Below, piece by piece: positions 8,387 through 16,348 of a stretch of DNA of 64,000 bases; position 1 is the stretch's first letter, and every line of letters starts with the position of its first letter. Both the position numbers and the translations under genes were made by a program. The stretch is from positions 1-64,000 of the forward strand of contig JAUIET010000008.1 of the NCBI GenBank assembly GCA_030429735.1, written 5' to 3'. A model generated the notes under the pieces. The model did not search any database. It worked only from the letters and a program-made list of their open reading frames with translations, and was not told the origin of the DNA. This DNA is from Gammaproteobacteria bacterium (lineage in GTDB: Bacteria; Pseudomonadota; Gammaproteobacteria; Pseudomonadales; JAUIET01).

Positions 8387-8682
8387 TGTCCCTTAACATA
8401 AGTTCGTACCATTTAGCCGGTCATTCGAGGCCTCCAGCGAGGCGAACTCTGCAGTGAATACCCAAAACACTCGCGTCGCTCGCGGGGCAGGCTCTAGCGG
8501 GCTCTATTCGCAAAGAGTCCAACGAAGCTGGAGGCCTCGAATGGCGGGCCCTCCGGGAGCCAGCACAATGGCGTTCTTCGTCGTTGTGTCCCTTGCCAAT
8601 ATAGTCGATATTCCCTGCGGAACACGCCTAGAAGAACGCCATTGTGCTGGCTCTAAATGGTACGAACTTATGTTAAGGGACA
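8387..8682 (+). repeat. Composite MITE copy 2 (296 bp)
   Basis: Perfect 30-bp terminal inverted repeats begin TGTCCCTTAACATAAGTTCG at both ends, and CTAG flanks both sides (8383-8386, 8683-8686). Internally, 17-bp arms at 8422-8438 and 8527-8543 and 23-bp arms at 8557-8579 and 8631-8653 form further foldbacks. The left 106 bp equal copy 1, and the right 96 bp (8587-8682) equal the unit at 28340-28435. It therefore looks like a chimera of two element types. It encodes no transposase. Confidence 0.88.
8587..8682 (-). repeat. 96-bp type 2 MITE unit nested in copy 2
   Basis: This 96-bp segment starts TGTCCCTTGCCAATA and ends at the right terminus of the composite element. It has exactly the same length as, and high similarity in reverse orientation to, the free-standing copy at 28340-28435. 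Its left side is flanked by GTTG rather than CTAG, consistent with its being joined to or inserted in a type 1 element rather than carrying its own duplication. Confidence 0.75.
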
Positions 8683-8689
8683 CTAGAGT

Positions 8690-8765
8690 AGCGTTGTGGT
8701 AGATACAAGAGGCTTGCAATCACTCGGTAGACACTCCGCCCGGTTCACATCCGGCCTCTCCAGCA
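8690..8765 (+). pseudogene. Degraded tRNA-Leu-like relic
   Basis: From GGTAGA (8698-8703) onward the sequence aligns end to end with the tRNA-Leu at 8262 at roughly 70% by eye, keeping GGTAGA, CAAG, CTCGGT, CCCGGTTCA and TCCGG in register. The anticodon position reads GCA instead of TAA. The anticodon stem has mismatches, the T loop has C where the invariant A58 belongs, and no 5' acceptor strand pairs with the 3' end. The MITE ends immediately upstream and may have destroyed the 5' part. I judge it non-functional. Confidence 0.6.
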
Positions 8766-8785
8766 GACCCCGTTCTTTTCCACTC

Positions 8786-10873
8786 ATGGCAGTGTTGGTG
8801 AGAGACCATTTTTTCATTGCGTGCTCTGTGCGTCTGCTGTTGCTTACCGGCTTGCTGGTGCTGCGCGCGACCGCAATTGCGGACACTCTACCGGCTGATT
8901 CTGCGCCCTCGACATTGGGCCAGGTCTACCCGGCCAGTTACTTCGATCGATTTGCACCGCGCACTGCGCGCGATATGCTCAATCAGGTACCCGGTTTTTT
9001 GCCGCGAGAGATTGAAGACTCGCGTGGGTTGGGGCAAGCCTCCAGTAATGTTCTGATTAATGGTGCGCGTTCTTCGGGTAAACAAGACAGCGCGTTGGCC
9101 GAACTCTCCCGCCTGCCAGCCAGTGCAGTGACTCAAATAATCATCCGTGATGGTGCAAGCCTGGGCATACCTGGGCTCAGTGGTGATGTGGCTGATGTGC
9201 AGGTGAGTGAAACAGTAGCCAGTGGTACATGGCTATGGCGCACCCATCATCGGGACCGCATTGACTCTGTTTGGCCACGGTTTGAGGCATCGATGACCGG
9301 GTCTGTTAGAGATTGGACCTGGCGAGTAAATGCTCAGAACAAACAGGACAGGCTGGGTCATTGGGGGGATGAGAACGTGTACGGCCCTGATGATGAGCTA
9401 CTGGAAACGCGCGATGAGTTTGTTACCTACAATACGGACCGACCCGCTGGCGCGTTGGCATTGTCTTGGGCACCAGATTCTGGCGACATCGCGAATATCT
9501 CACTGTCATACCGGCAGACGCGGACTGATAACGATGAAAGCTCTTACAGACTGCCGGAAGATGGGCGCACACCCAGCCTGCGCTATTTTGATTTTGTTGA
9601 CAACAAGTGGGTAGCCGAGCTTAGCGGGGATTACCTGTTTGCGCTGGATGATGCGACTGTAAAGCTGATCGCCTATCAGCGGTTCGAGCGCGCGCCGAGA
9701 ACTGCCACCACCACGGTATTTGATGTCGACCAAACAGAGCGCAGCCGGCAGGTGTTTAAACGGAGGTCGAACGCCGGCGAGAGTATCTTGCGTGGTGAAT
9801 ACGCCTGGGGGGTTGAGCGTGCTCAGACCTGGCAGCTGGCTGCCGAGGGTGTATTCAATTTTATCGATGCGAATTCGACAGTGTTATCGAGTCAGAATGG
9901 TGACCCGTTGATCAGCAACGAGATTGCCAATGGCAGCTCACGCGTGGAAGAGAGGCGTTATCAAGCCAGTATAAGCCACGGCAGGGCGCTTGGCCCGCGC
10001 AGCAGAGTCCAGCTTACCATGGGCATGGAACGATCGAGTCTGCAACAATCCGGCAACTCAGGATTGCAGCGTGAATTCACACGCCCCAAGGGGCAGCTTA
10101 GCCTCAGTCATCAGCTGCACCCCGCTACCTTGCTGAGTGCCCGACTCGCCAGAGAGGTTGGACAGCTGAATTTCTTCGATTTTATTTCGTCTGTTGACCT
10201 GGACACTAATAATGCAGCCGCTGGAAACCCGCAACTTGTGCCGCCGCAAACATGGCTGCTGGAACTTCAGTTGGAGCAACAACTGGGGGTTAACGGCAAT
10301 CTGTCGCTGCGCCTGAAGTATGAGGACATAGAGGATATCGTAGATCAGATACCCATCGGTAACAGTGAAGCGGCGGGCAATCTTGATTCCGCGAAACGCT
10401 ATGGAATGCAATGGGTATCGACTTTTTATCTGGATGCAGCCGGCTTGCCGGGTGCGCAGCTGCGGCTGGATTATTTGCTCCAGCGAAGTGAACTTAGCGA
10501 TCCTCTAACGGGTGAAAAACGGCGCATAAATGAGGATGTGATCAGTAATCTCTTTGCCGAATTACGCCACGATATTCCGGGCAGCGACTGGGCCTGGGGT
10601 GTTAATTACTCGCGGTTCAGGGAAGCTGATGTGTTACGTCTGGATGAACGCAGTCATTCAGCCAGTGATATGGGCGAAGCCAAAATATTTGCAGAGCACA
10701 AGAACGTGTATGGCATGAAACTGAATCTGACGATTCGCAACATTTTCGATACTTACGATCAGTTTGAACGTTCCGTGTTTGTTGAGCGCAGGGATGGTCC
10801 TCTGGACTTTCGTGAAAACCGCCACAGAAAATTTGGCCCGGTGTATGAAATTCAGTTGGAAGGCAGCTTCTAA
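8786..10873 (+). CDS. TonB-dependent receptor-like outer membrane protein
   Basis: A 695-residue protein with an N-terminal signal peptide (hydrophobic LLLLTGLLVL, cleavage near AIA-DT). A plug domain (about 40-150) contains YPASYFDRFAPRTARDML, NVLINGARSSGK and IIIRDGASLGIPGL, typical of TonB-dependent receptors. The rest is beta-rich and ends in phenylalanine, as outer-membrane barrels do. The start ATG 8786 was chosen because upstream codons run through the tRNA relic. It overlaps the next gene in a TAATG junction, so the two products are probably made together. The ligand is unknown; the DUF4091 partner hints at a glycan. Confidence 0.8.
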   Translation: MAVLVRDHFFIACSVRLLLLTGLLVLRATAIADTLPADSAPSTLGQVYPASYFDRFAPRTARDMLNQVPGFLPREIEDSRGLGQASSNVLINGARSSGKQDSALAELSRLPASAVTQIIIRDGASLGIPGLSGDVADVQVSETVASGTWLWRTHHRDRIDSVWPRFEASMTGSVRDWTWRVNAQNKQDRLGHWGDENVYGPDDELLETRDEFVTYNTDRPAGALALSWAPDSGDIANISLSYRQTRTDNDESSYRLPEDGRTPSLRYFDFVDNKWVAELSGDYLFALDDATVKLIAYQRFERAPRTATTTVFDVDQTERSRQVFKRRSNAGESILRGEYAWGVERAQTWQLAAEGVFNFIDANSTVLSSQNGDPLISNEIANGSSRVEERRYQASISHGRALGPRSRVQLTMGMERSSLQQSGNSGLQREFTRPKGQLSLSHQLHPATLLSARLAREVGQLNFFDFISSVDLDTNNAAAGNPQLVPPQTWLLELQLEQQLGVNGNLSLRLKYEDIEDIVDQIPIGNSEAAGNLDSAKRYGMQWVSTFYLDAAGLPGAQLRLDYLLQRSELSDPLTGEKRRINEDVISNLFAELRHDIPGSDWAWGVNYSRFREADVLRLDERSHSASDMGEAKIFAEHKNVYGMKLNLTIRNIFDTYDQFERSVFVERRDGPLDFRENRHRKFGPVYEIQLEGSF

Positions 10874-12765
10874 TGGCGCCTGCAGACACCAGGGCGACGC
10901 TGTGTGCACTGCTTCTTGTGTGCGTGATGCTGCTTGCGGCGTTGTATAAACATGGGTATCCGCAGGGCTCGATTACCCATTGCACGACGTTTTCAGAGCA
11001 GCTGCTGATATGTCCCGCGAGTGATATGTTAAGACTGCGAGATCGACAGACACCGGTCTATGAGCACGAAAATTACGATTTTTCAGTGGGTGGCGTGGTT
11101 CTGCACGCCGCGCGTAACGAGGTTGTGGCTTTTCAGCTGATCGCGCACCGGCTGTTGGCAGGTGCAGCCGAGCAGCTGTCGGTGACGCTCAGTCCATTGC
11201 AGGCAGCTGCAGGAACCTTTGATAGCAGCGCGAATACTGATTTGTTCCAGGCCTGGTACCATCCGGTTAAAGATGGCGCGTACAGCTGGGGGCCCAAGAG
11301 TGCGGTTTTGCCTTGGCCGGGCAATTACCCGGACGCGTTGGTACCGCAAACGAGCGGCTGCAAACAACCTCAAACGCTGTTTGAGACTGTTCGAGTAAGG
11401 CAAGAGGTTGGCTCAAACACCGCAATCTGGTTAGATCTCTATGTGCCGGCAAACCAGCCACCCGGCAACTATACGGGCTACCTGATCGTCACGTCGGCGT
11501 CCGGTACAAGCACCCGCTTGCCTGTGAGCTTGCACGTGCATGAAGCGACGCTGCCTGACCAGCCCAGCATTGATGCAGTCGGTGAGGTGTATGTCGCTTA
11601 TGCCCAGGAAGGCGTGGGTCAACTGAAAGCCAGTCAACCGTGGATAGACATGGCGCACTGCTATCAGCGCATGGCCCACCAACATCGCATGGTATTTATC
11701 GAGCGCTGGAATCACCCGACAGTTGACGATTGGGATGCCTACAGACAATACGCGGGACCGATGCTGGATGGCAGCCTTTTTTCGCCAGCCAAGGGGTATA
11801 CAGGGCCGGGTCAAAACACGCCATTATCGGTGTGGCGAACGCCATGGCCGCAGGTGTTTAATGGCCGCGTGACCGAACTACCAAGTGACACAGAGTTGCG
11901 GCACTTCGAACGTAACTCCGCGCGCTGGCAGAAAGAGGTATTGACAAATAACTGGCTGTCGACGCGTTACTTTGCCTACGTATTCGACGAAGTGGACGGC
12001 CCGGTTGATAATTCAGGGGCCGACGTCAAGCTATCAAGGACGCTGATAGAGAACGCGCACAGGGCAATGCAGGACGTCCAGCAGGCCATCGACCGTGGTG
12101 CAGATGAAGTACCGATCGACCTGATGTGGACCAGTCACTCAGACCCGCGTCAGTGGTTGGGCGACGAGGAGGTCGATCTGGTAGGCATCACCCGGCTGTG
12201 GGTGCCAAATGCCAGCGCAGCGCCCAGTGAGTTTTTGCAGCAACGAATGCAGGCGGGCGAGCGCGCCTGGTTTTACCACAGTGGCCATCCCTCGGTTGGT
12301 GTGCACGCCATAAATGCCAGCGGCATAGACATGAGAAGCTGGGGCGTCATTACAGCGCGCTATCAGCTGGATGGCAACCTGATGTGGGCGGTTAACCTGG
12401 GTGATATTGAATTTCCCTACCGATTACCCGTCTATAAACGGGGCGATGATCGCTTTGGCAATGGAGTGCTTGTTTACCCCGGCAATCTGCTGCCTGAAGT
12501 GGGGTTTGCGGCCATACCGGGTCCGGTTCCGTCCATGCGCCTCAAAGCCTGGCGCAGAGGCTTGCAAGACGCCGAACTCGCCGAGCTGGCCAGAGCAAAT
12601 GGGCACGACGTGAAAGTGCAGCATTTACTCCGCAAACTGGTCCCGGTAGCGCTGGCTGACGCTCACGATCGTGGTGTCAGGGAGGCGCAGTGGTCGCAAA
12701 ACCCGGCGGACTGGGTCGATCTGAAGATTAATTTATTGCAACTGGCCAGCCAGCGCAGCCGTTAA
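10873..12765 (+). CDS. DUF4091 (GH123-like) domain protein
   Basis: A 630-residue protein with an N-terminal signal peptide or membrane anchor (LCALLLVCVMLLAAL) and a C-terminal DUF4091 region (about 520-610) showing GNGVLVYPGN and MRLKAWRRGLQDAEL. DUF4091 proteins include glycoside hydrolase family 123 members that use an adjacent Asp-Glu pair; AYVFDEVDG provides Asp372-Glu373 at the expected place. The protein would act outside the cytoplasm. Its ATG overlaps the stop of the receptor gene by one base. The substrate is not predictable; activity on an N-acetylhexosaminyl glycan is only a family-level possibility. Confidence 0.75.
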   Translation: MAPADTRATLCALLLVCVMLLAALYKHGYPQGSITHCTTFSEQLLICPASDMLRLRDRQTPVYEHENYDFSVGGVVLHAARNEVVAFQLIAHRLLAGAAEQLSVTLSPLQAAAGTFDSSANTDLFQAWYHPVKDGAYSWGPKSAVLPWPGNYPDALVPQTSGCKQPQTLFETVRVRQEVGSNTAIWLDLYVPANQPPGNYTGYLIVTSASGTSTRLPVSLHVHEATLPDQPSIDAVGEVYVAYAQEGVGQLKASQPWIDMAHCYQRMAHQHRMVFIERWNHPTVDDWDAYRQYAGPMLDGSLFSPAKGYTGPGQNTPLSVWRTPWPQVFNGRVTELPSDTELRHFERNSARWQKEVLTNNWLSTRYFAYVFDEVDGPVDNSGADVKLSRTLIENAHRAMQDVQQAIDRGADEVPIDLMWTSHSDPRQWLGDEEVDLVGITRLWVPNASAAPSEFLQQRMQAGERAWFYHSGHPSVGVHAINASGIDMRSWGVITARYQLDGNLMWAVNLGDIEFPYRLPVYKRGDDRFGNGVLVYPGNLLPEVGFAAIPGPVPSMRLKAWRRGLQDAELAELARANGHDVKVQHLLRKLVPVALADAHDRGVREAQWSQNPADWVDLKINLLQLASQRSR

Positions 12766-12865
12766 CGCCTTGGAATGCCGGCGGCACGGCGGTATCCTTT
12801 GCGCCCGAATTGATCATCACTGACTGCAGTGATGAGTTTTGCAACCGACTCTCGGAATTCCATTA

Positions 12866-13843
12866 ATGACTCCTGAAGAACGACAAGCGTTTGAAGAGGA
12901 GCTGTACACCTTTGTAGGTCGTCCGCTCCACCCGGAACCCAAGCGTTCCTATGACGCAGTAAATGAAGCCATGATTCGCCATTGGGCCGAAGTCATGGGC
13001 GACAAGAACCCCGCCTATACCAATGCCGAGTGGGCAGCCAGCAGTCGACGTGGCGAGCTGATAGCACCTCCCGCGATGATGTACGCCTGGAATCAGGAAG
13101 GTTATGCGGTGGCAGCGGAAGGTCGCCCGAGTGATGGTCTTTCTGATCTGGTTGCGTACTTTGACCAACACGGCTTCACCGGTTCACTGGGCACGAACGT
13201 TGACCAGGAATTCTTTGCCGAGGCCAAGATAGGTGACGCTCTGTTTGAAGACGCGATCATAGAAGAGATCAGCGAACAAAAGGTGACGGCGCGTGGCCGG
13301 GGTTATTTTTTACAGACGCTGGCCAAATTCACCAACCAGTCCGGTGAGCTGATAGGCACACAACGTTTTCGTGTGTTCAAGTTTATACCACCGGAAGCAC
13401 CACCTAAGGCCGCTGCCAGCGGAGCAAGCGAGGAACTTGAAGTCCCTACCCGAATTCATGCGCCACGAGGGCAGGATAACGGTTGGTGGTGGGATGCTTG
13501 CGATGAAGGCAAGGTATTGATTCAACGCTGTAAGAATTGCCAGACCTTGCGCCACCCGCCGCGGCCAATGTGTGGTGAGTGCCAATCGACGGATTGGGAT
13601 TCAGTGCAGTCAACCCTCGATGGCGAGATATTCAGTTTTGTCGAAATGCACTACCCCAAATTTCCCGGCTACAAGTACCCGCTAATTGTTGCGGTAATCA
13701 GTCTGGCTGAAGGCACACGAATTATTTCGAATGTGGTGGGTATTGATTCGCAAGATGTGAAAATCGGCATGAAAGTGAAAGGCAAAGTAGAGCAAGTGGA
13801 CGAAAAAACCATGTTGCCGCAATTTTATCCGGTGGAGGCGTAG
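12866..13843 (+). CDS. ChsH2-like fused MaoC/DUF35 protein
   Basis: A 325-residue fusion. The N-terminal hot-dog (MaoC-like) domain spans about 1-175. The C-terminal DUF35 has a zinc ribbon (Cys222, 225, 236, 239) and an OB fold. In the hydratase motif GDKNPAY the catalytic histidine is replaced by tyrosine, as expected for the non-catalytic subunit ChsH2 of mycobacterial steroid side-chain hydratase, whose DUF35 also docks the aldolase Ltp2. The next two genes supply ChsH1-like and Ltp2-like partners in the matching order. ATG 12866 is chosen; a TTG at 12839 would add nine unlikely residues. Confidence 0.85.
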   Translation: MTPEERQAFEEELYTFVGRPLHPEPKRSYDAVNEAMIRHWAEVMGDKNPAYTNAEWAASSRRGELIAPPAMMYAWNQEGYAVAAEGRPSDGLSDLVAYFDQHGFTGSLGTNVDQEFFAEAKIGDALFEDAIIEEISEQKVTARGRGYFLQTLAKFTNQSGELIGTQRFRVFKFIPPEAPPKAAASGASEELEVPTRIHAPRGQDNGWWWDACDEGKVLIQRCKNCQTLRHPPRPMCGECQSTDWDSVQSTLDGEIFSFVEMHYPKFPGYKYPLIVAVISLAEGTRIISNVVGIDSQDVKIGMKVKGKVEQVDEKTMLPQFYPVEA

Positions 13844-13845
13844 CA

Positions 13846-14265
13846 ATGGATTATCAAACATTGAAGTATGCCGACGTTTCTGTGGGCGACAAGTTAGCGG
13901 CCCTGGACATCGATATTAGCAGTTCCCTGATCAGCTGTGGTGCCCTGGCCACACGCGATTTTGAACCTTGTCACCACGTACCAAAGGTTGCACAGGACAT
14001 GGGCTTACCCGATGTGTTTATGAATATCCTGACCAGTCAGGCGTTAATGGCCCGGTTTGTAACCGACTGGTCTGGGCCTGAAGCGGTCATGAAAGCACTG
14101 AAAGTGAAACTGGGTGCACCGAATGTTCCGGGCATGGTAATGACAGTGACCGGTGAAGTTTCTGAAAAAGACGACGACAACAGGGTTGTGACTGTGAACG
14201 TCACTGGCGAAAACAATATTTGGGGCATGCACATGGAAGGTAGCGTGAGCGTTCAGTTGCTCTGA
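13846..14265 (+). CDS. ChsH1-like MaoC enoyl-CoA hydratase
   Basis: A 139-residue single hot-dog protein. Asp38 and His43 in RDFEPCHH keep the Asp-x4-His spacing of the R-hydratase active site, so this is the likely catalytic partner of the preceding degenerate MaoC/DUF35 protein. In steroid degraders the pair hydrates the unsaturated 3-carbon side-chain thioester before retro-aldol cleavage. The gene starts 2 bp after the previous stop and is surely cotranscribed. The exact substrate is inferred from organisation, not from the residues alone. Confidence 0.85.
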   Translation: MDYQTLKYADVSVGDKLAALDIDISSSLISCGALATRDFEPCHHVPKVAQDMGLPDVFMNILTSQALMARFVTDWSGPEAVMKALKVKLGAPNVPGMVMTVTGEVSEKDDDNRVVTVNVTGENNIWGMHMEGSVSVQLL

Positions 14266-14319
14266 GGTCTGTTCATAGCGCAGCAAATACAAGCCACCTT
14301 TCCAAACTGGAGTTTATGA

Positions 14320-15486
14320 ATGTCAATTTGCGATAAAACGGCGATTGTTGGAATTGCCAATACCGAATTTTCAAAGAATTCGGGTCGTTCCGAGCTGCAG
14401 CTGGCCGCGGAAGCCACCCGTGACGCGCTGGCAGATGCCGGTCTGAAGCCAAGCGACGTTGACGGAATGACCACCTTTACCATGGATAACACGGACGAAA
14501 TCGAACTTGCCCGCGCCGTCGGTATTGGCGATCTGCGCTTTTACTCGCGTGTACCTCACGGAGGTGGTGCAGCGACCGGGCTGATTCATCAGGCGGTCAT
14601 GGCGGTGGCCAGTGGCATGGCCGAATGCATTGTGTGCTATCGGTCCTTGAATGGGCGTTCGGGTCACCGCTACAGTTCAGGAGTGTCTGGCCCGTTGCTT
14701 ACGGCTGATGCGATTCACTGGGGCTGGTATACCCCTTACGGCTTAATGACACCGGCCAGCTGGGTTGCCATGTACTCGCAGCGCTATATGCATCTGACCG
14801 AGCAATGTCAGGAGGCGATGTTTGAGATTGCGCACGTACAACGCGAATACGCGGCGAAGAACCCGGCGGCCCTGTTCTATGAACAGCCGTTTACGCTGGA
14901 CGATTACGAGAACGCCAAGCGGATTGTGTCGCCACTGAAATTACTCGATTGCTGCCTGGAGAGCGACGGCGGCAGTGCGGTGATTATCACCACGGCAGAG
15001 CGTGCCAAAGACCTCAAGCACAAGCCGGTTGCGATTAAAGGCGTGGGTCAGGCGGCTGCAGCCAATATGGAGTCAATGACCAGTTTTTATCGCCCCGAGA
15101 TAGCCGCTATTCCATCCATGGACATCGCGGCCAGAGAAGCCTATCAACAGAGCGGGCTGACACCGGATGATATTGATGCAGCGGTGATCTATGACGCCTT
15201 CACACCTATTGTGTTGTGGCAGCTGGAGAGCTGGGGCTTTTGCGAGTCGTATAAGGCACCACAGTTTGTACTGGACGGGGCATTGAGAAGTGATGGGCGT
15301 CTGCCGACCAATACCCACGGCGGGCAGCTCAGTGAAGCGTACATACACGGAGTGAATGGCATTGTTGAGGCGGCCAAACTGGTGCGCGGCAGCTCGGTAA
15401 ATCAGCCCGCCAAGCACATCGAAAACGTGCTGGTAACCTCCGGAGTTGGTGTGCCAACCGGTGGCGCATTGCTTGGTAGTTTGTAA
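14320..15486 (+). CDS. Ltp2-like thiolase-fold retro-aldolase
   Basis: A 388-residue SCP-x/thiolase-superfamily protein. The thiolase nucleophile region reads CIVCYRSLNGRSG rather than a classical thiolase cysteine motif, and the C-terminal NTHGGQLSEAYIHG keeps the family's HGG histidine together with Tyr341. Ltp2 enzymes use tyrosines to cleave the hydroxylated steroid side-chain CoA ester to a 17-keto steroid and propionyl-CoA. The length is close to characterised Ltp2. CTGGAG precedes the ATG as ribosome site. The adjacent ChsH2/ChsH1-like genes strengthen the assignment. Alternative: a generic acetyl-CoA acetyltransferase-like protein. Confidence 0.83.
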   Translation: MSICDKTAIVGIANTEFSKNSGRSELQLAAEATRDALADAGLKPSDVDGMTTFTMDNTDEIELARAVGIGDLRFYSRVPHGGGAATGLIHQAVMAVASGMAECIVCYRSLNGRSGHRYSSGVSGPLLTADAIHWGWYTPYGLMTPASWVAMYSQRYMHLTEQCQEAMFEIAHVQREYAAKNPAALFYEQPFTLDDYENAKRIVSPLKLLDCCLESDGGSAVIITTAERAKDLKHKPVAIKGVGQAAAANMESMTSFYRPEIAAIPSMDIAAREAYQQSGLTPDDIDAAVIYDAFTPIVLWQLESWGFCESYKAPQFVLDGALRSDGRLPTNTHGGQLSEAYIHGVNGIVEAAKLVRGSSVNQPAKHIENVLVTSGVGVPTGGALLGSL

Positions 15487-15530
15487 GAGAAAATCTAGAA
15501 AAGTCTTTTAACCTATTGATATTTAAGAAT

Positions 15531-16346
15531 ATGACAAATCGTTTTGAAGGGCAGGTGGCCATTGTTACTGGTGGCAGTCTGGGTATTGGCCGAGCCATAG
15601 TACGGCAATTGGTCCGTGAGGGTGCTCACGTGGTGGCGTGTGCACGGCGCAAGCCAAAGCTGGAAGAGTTGGCCGCGGAGCTTGCTGACGAAACAGGCAG
15701 CGTGACGGCCGCGGCACTGGACGTGAATGACCTGGACGGCTTTGCGGATTTGATTCAACAAACCCATGCCGAGCATGGCCGGCTGGACGTGCTGGTTAAT
15801 AATGCCCCGTCTGTGATCGGCGGAATGGTCCTGGATCAATCCATTGATGACTTCCGGGCGAATTTTACGGCGTCGGTGGACAGTGTGTTCATAGGTTGCA
15901 AGGAGGCCATGAAGTTAATGATGGCCGCCCGATCCGGGTCCATTATCAACATCAGCTCGGTGAGCAGCCTCAGGGCCGGCATGGCGGCTGGTGCGTATTC
16001 GGGCTCAAAAGCCGCTGTTAATCAGTTTACCTGTTGTGCGGCGATGGAAGCAGCGCCATTCAACGTGCGTCTCAATGTTGTTGCGCCCGGATCGGTTGTC
16101 ACTCCGGGGCAGCAGGCGGCGTTTCGCAAGAACGAAAAAGTCAGTGACCTGGTTGCAGGGTCTATTCCGATGCAACGCCACGCCGAACCGGAAGAGGTAT
16201 CGGAAGCGGTTTGTTTTCTGGCCTCGTCGCAAGCGTCGTTCATTACCGGAGTGGTGTTACCTGTTGACGGTGGTAAAACACCGCAAATGTACATCCCGTC
16301 TTTCGATATCACGGCACTGCACAACGTAGACGCGGACAAAACCTAG
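15531..16346 (+). CDS. Short-chain dehydrogenase/reductase
   Basis: A 271-residue classical SDR: cofactor loop TGGSLGIG, NNAPS in place of NNAG, active-site serine in ISSVSS, YSGSK (Tyr-x3-Lys) and a PG motif after the catalytic helix. The C-terminus extends past the usual VDGG by about 20 residues. It follows the Ltp2-like gene by 44 bp on the same strand, so a role in oxidising a hydroxyacyl or hydroxysteroid intermediate is plausible but unproven. ATG 15531 is preferred over TTG 15516. Confidence 0.85.
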   Translation: MTNRFEGQVAIVTGGSLGIGRAIVRQLVREGAHVVACARRKPKLEELAAELADETGSVTAAALDVNDLDGFADLIQQTHAEHGRLDVLVNNAPSVIGGMVLDQSIDDFRANFTASVDSVFIGCKEAMKLMMAARSGSIINISSVSSLRAGMAAGAYSGSKAAVNQFTCCAAMEAAPFNVRLNVVAPGSVVTPGQQAAFRKNEKVSDLVAGSIPMQRHAEPEEVSEAVCFLASSQASFITGVVLPVDGGKTPQMYIPSFDITALHNVDADKT

Positions 16347-16348
16347 CG

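Noticed and set aside
8454-8702. 82-residue frame across MITE copy 2
   Set aside because: It consists entirely of inverted-repeat sequence and has no coding features.
8690-8765. Functional fourth tRNA
   Set aside because: The anticodon stem, T loop and acceptor pairing are broken; it was kept only as a relic.
12839-12865. TTG start for the ChsH2-like protein at 12839
   Set aside because: Adds nine residues with no conservation; the ATG at 12866 begins the family N-terminus (MTPEERQ).
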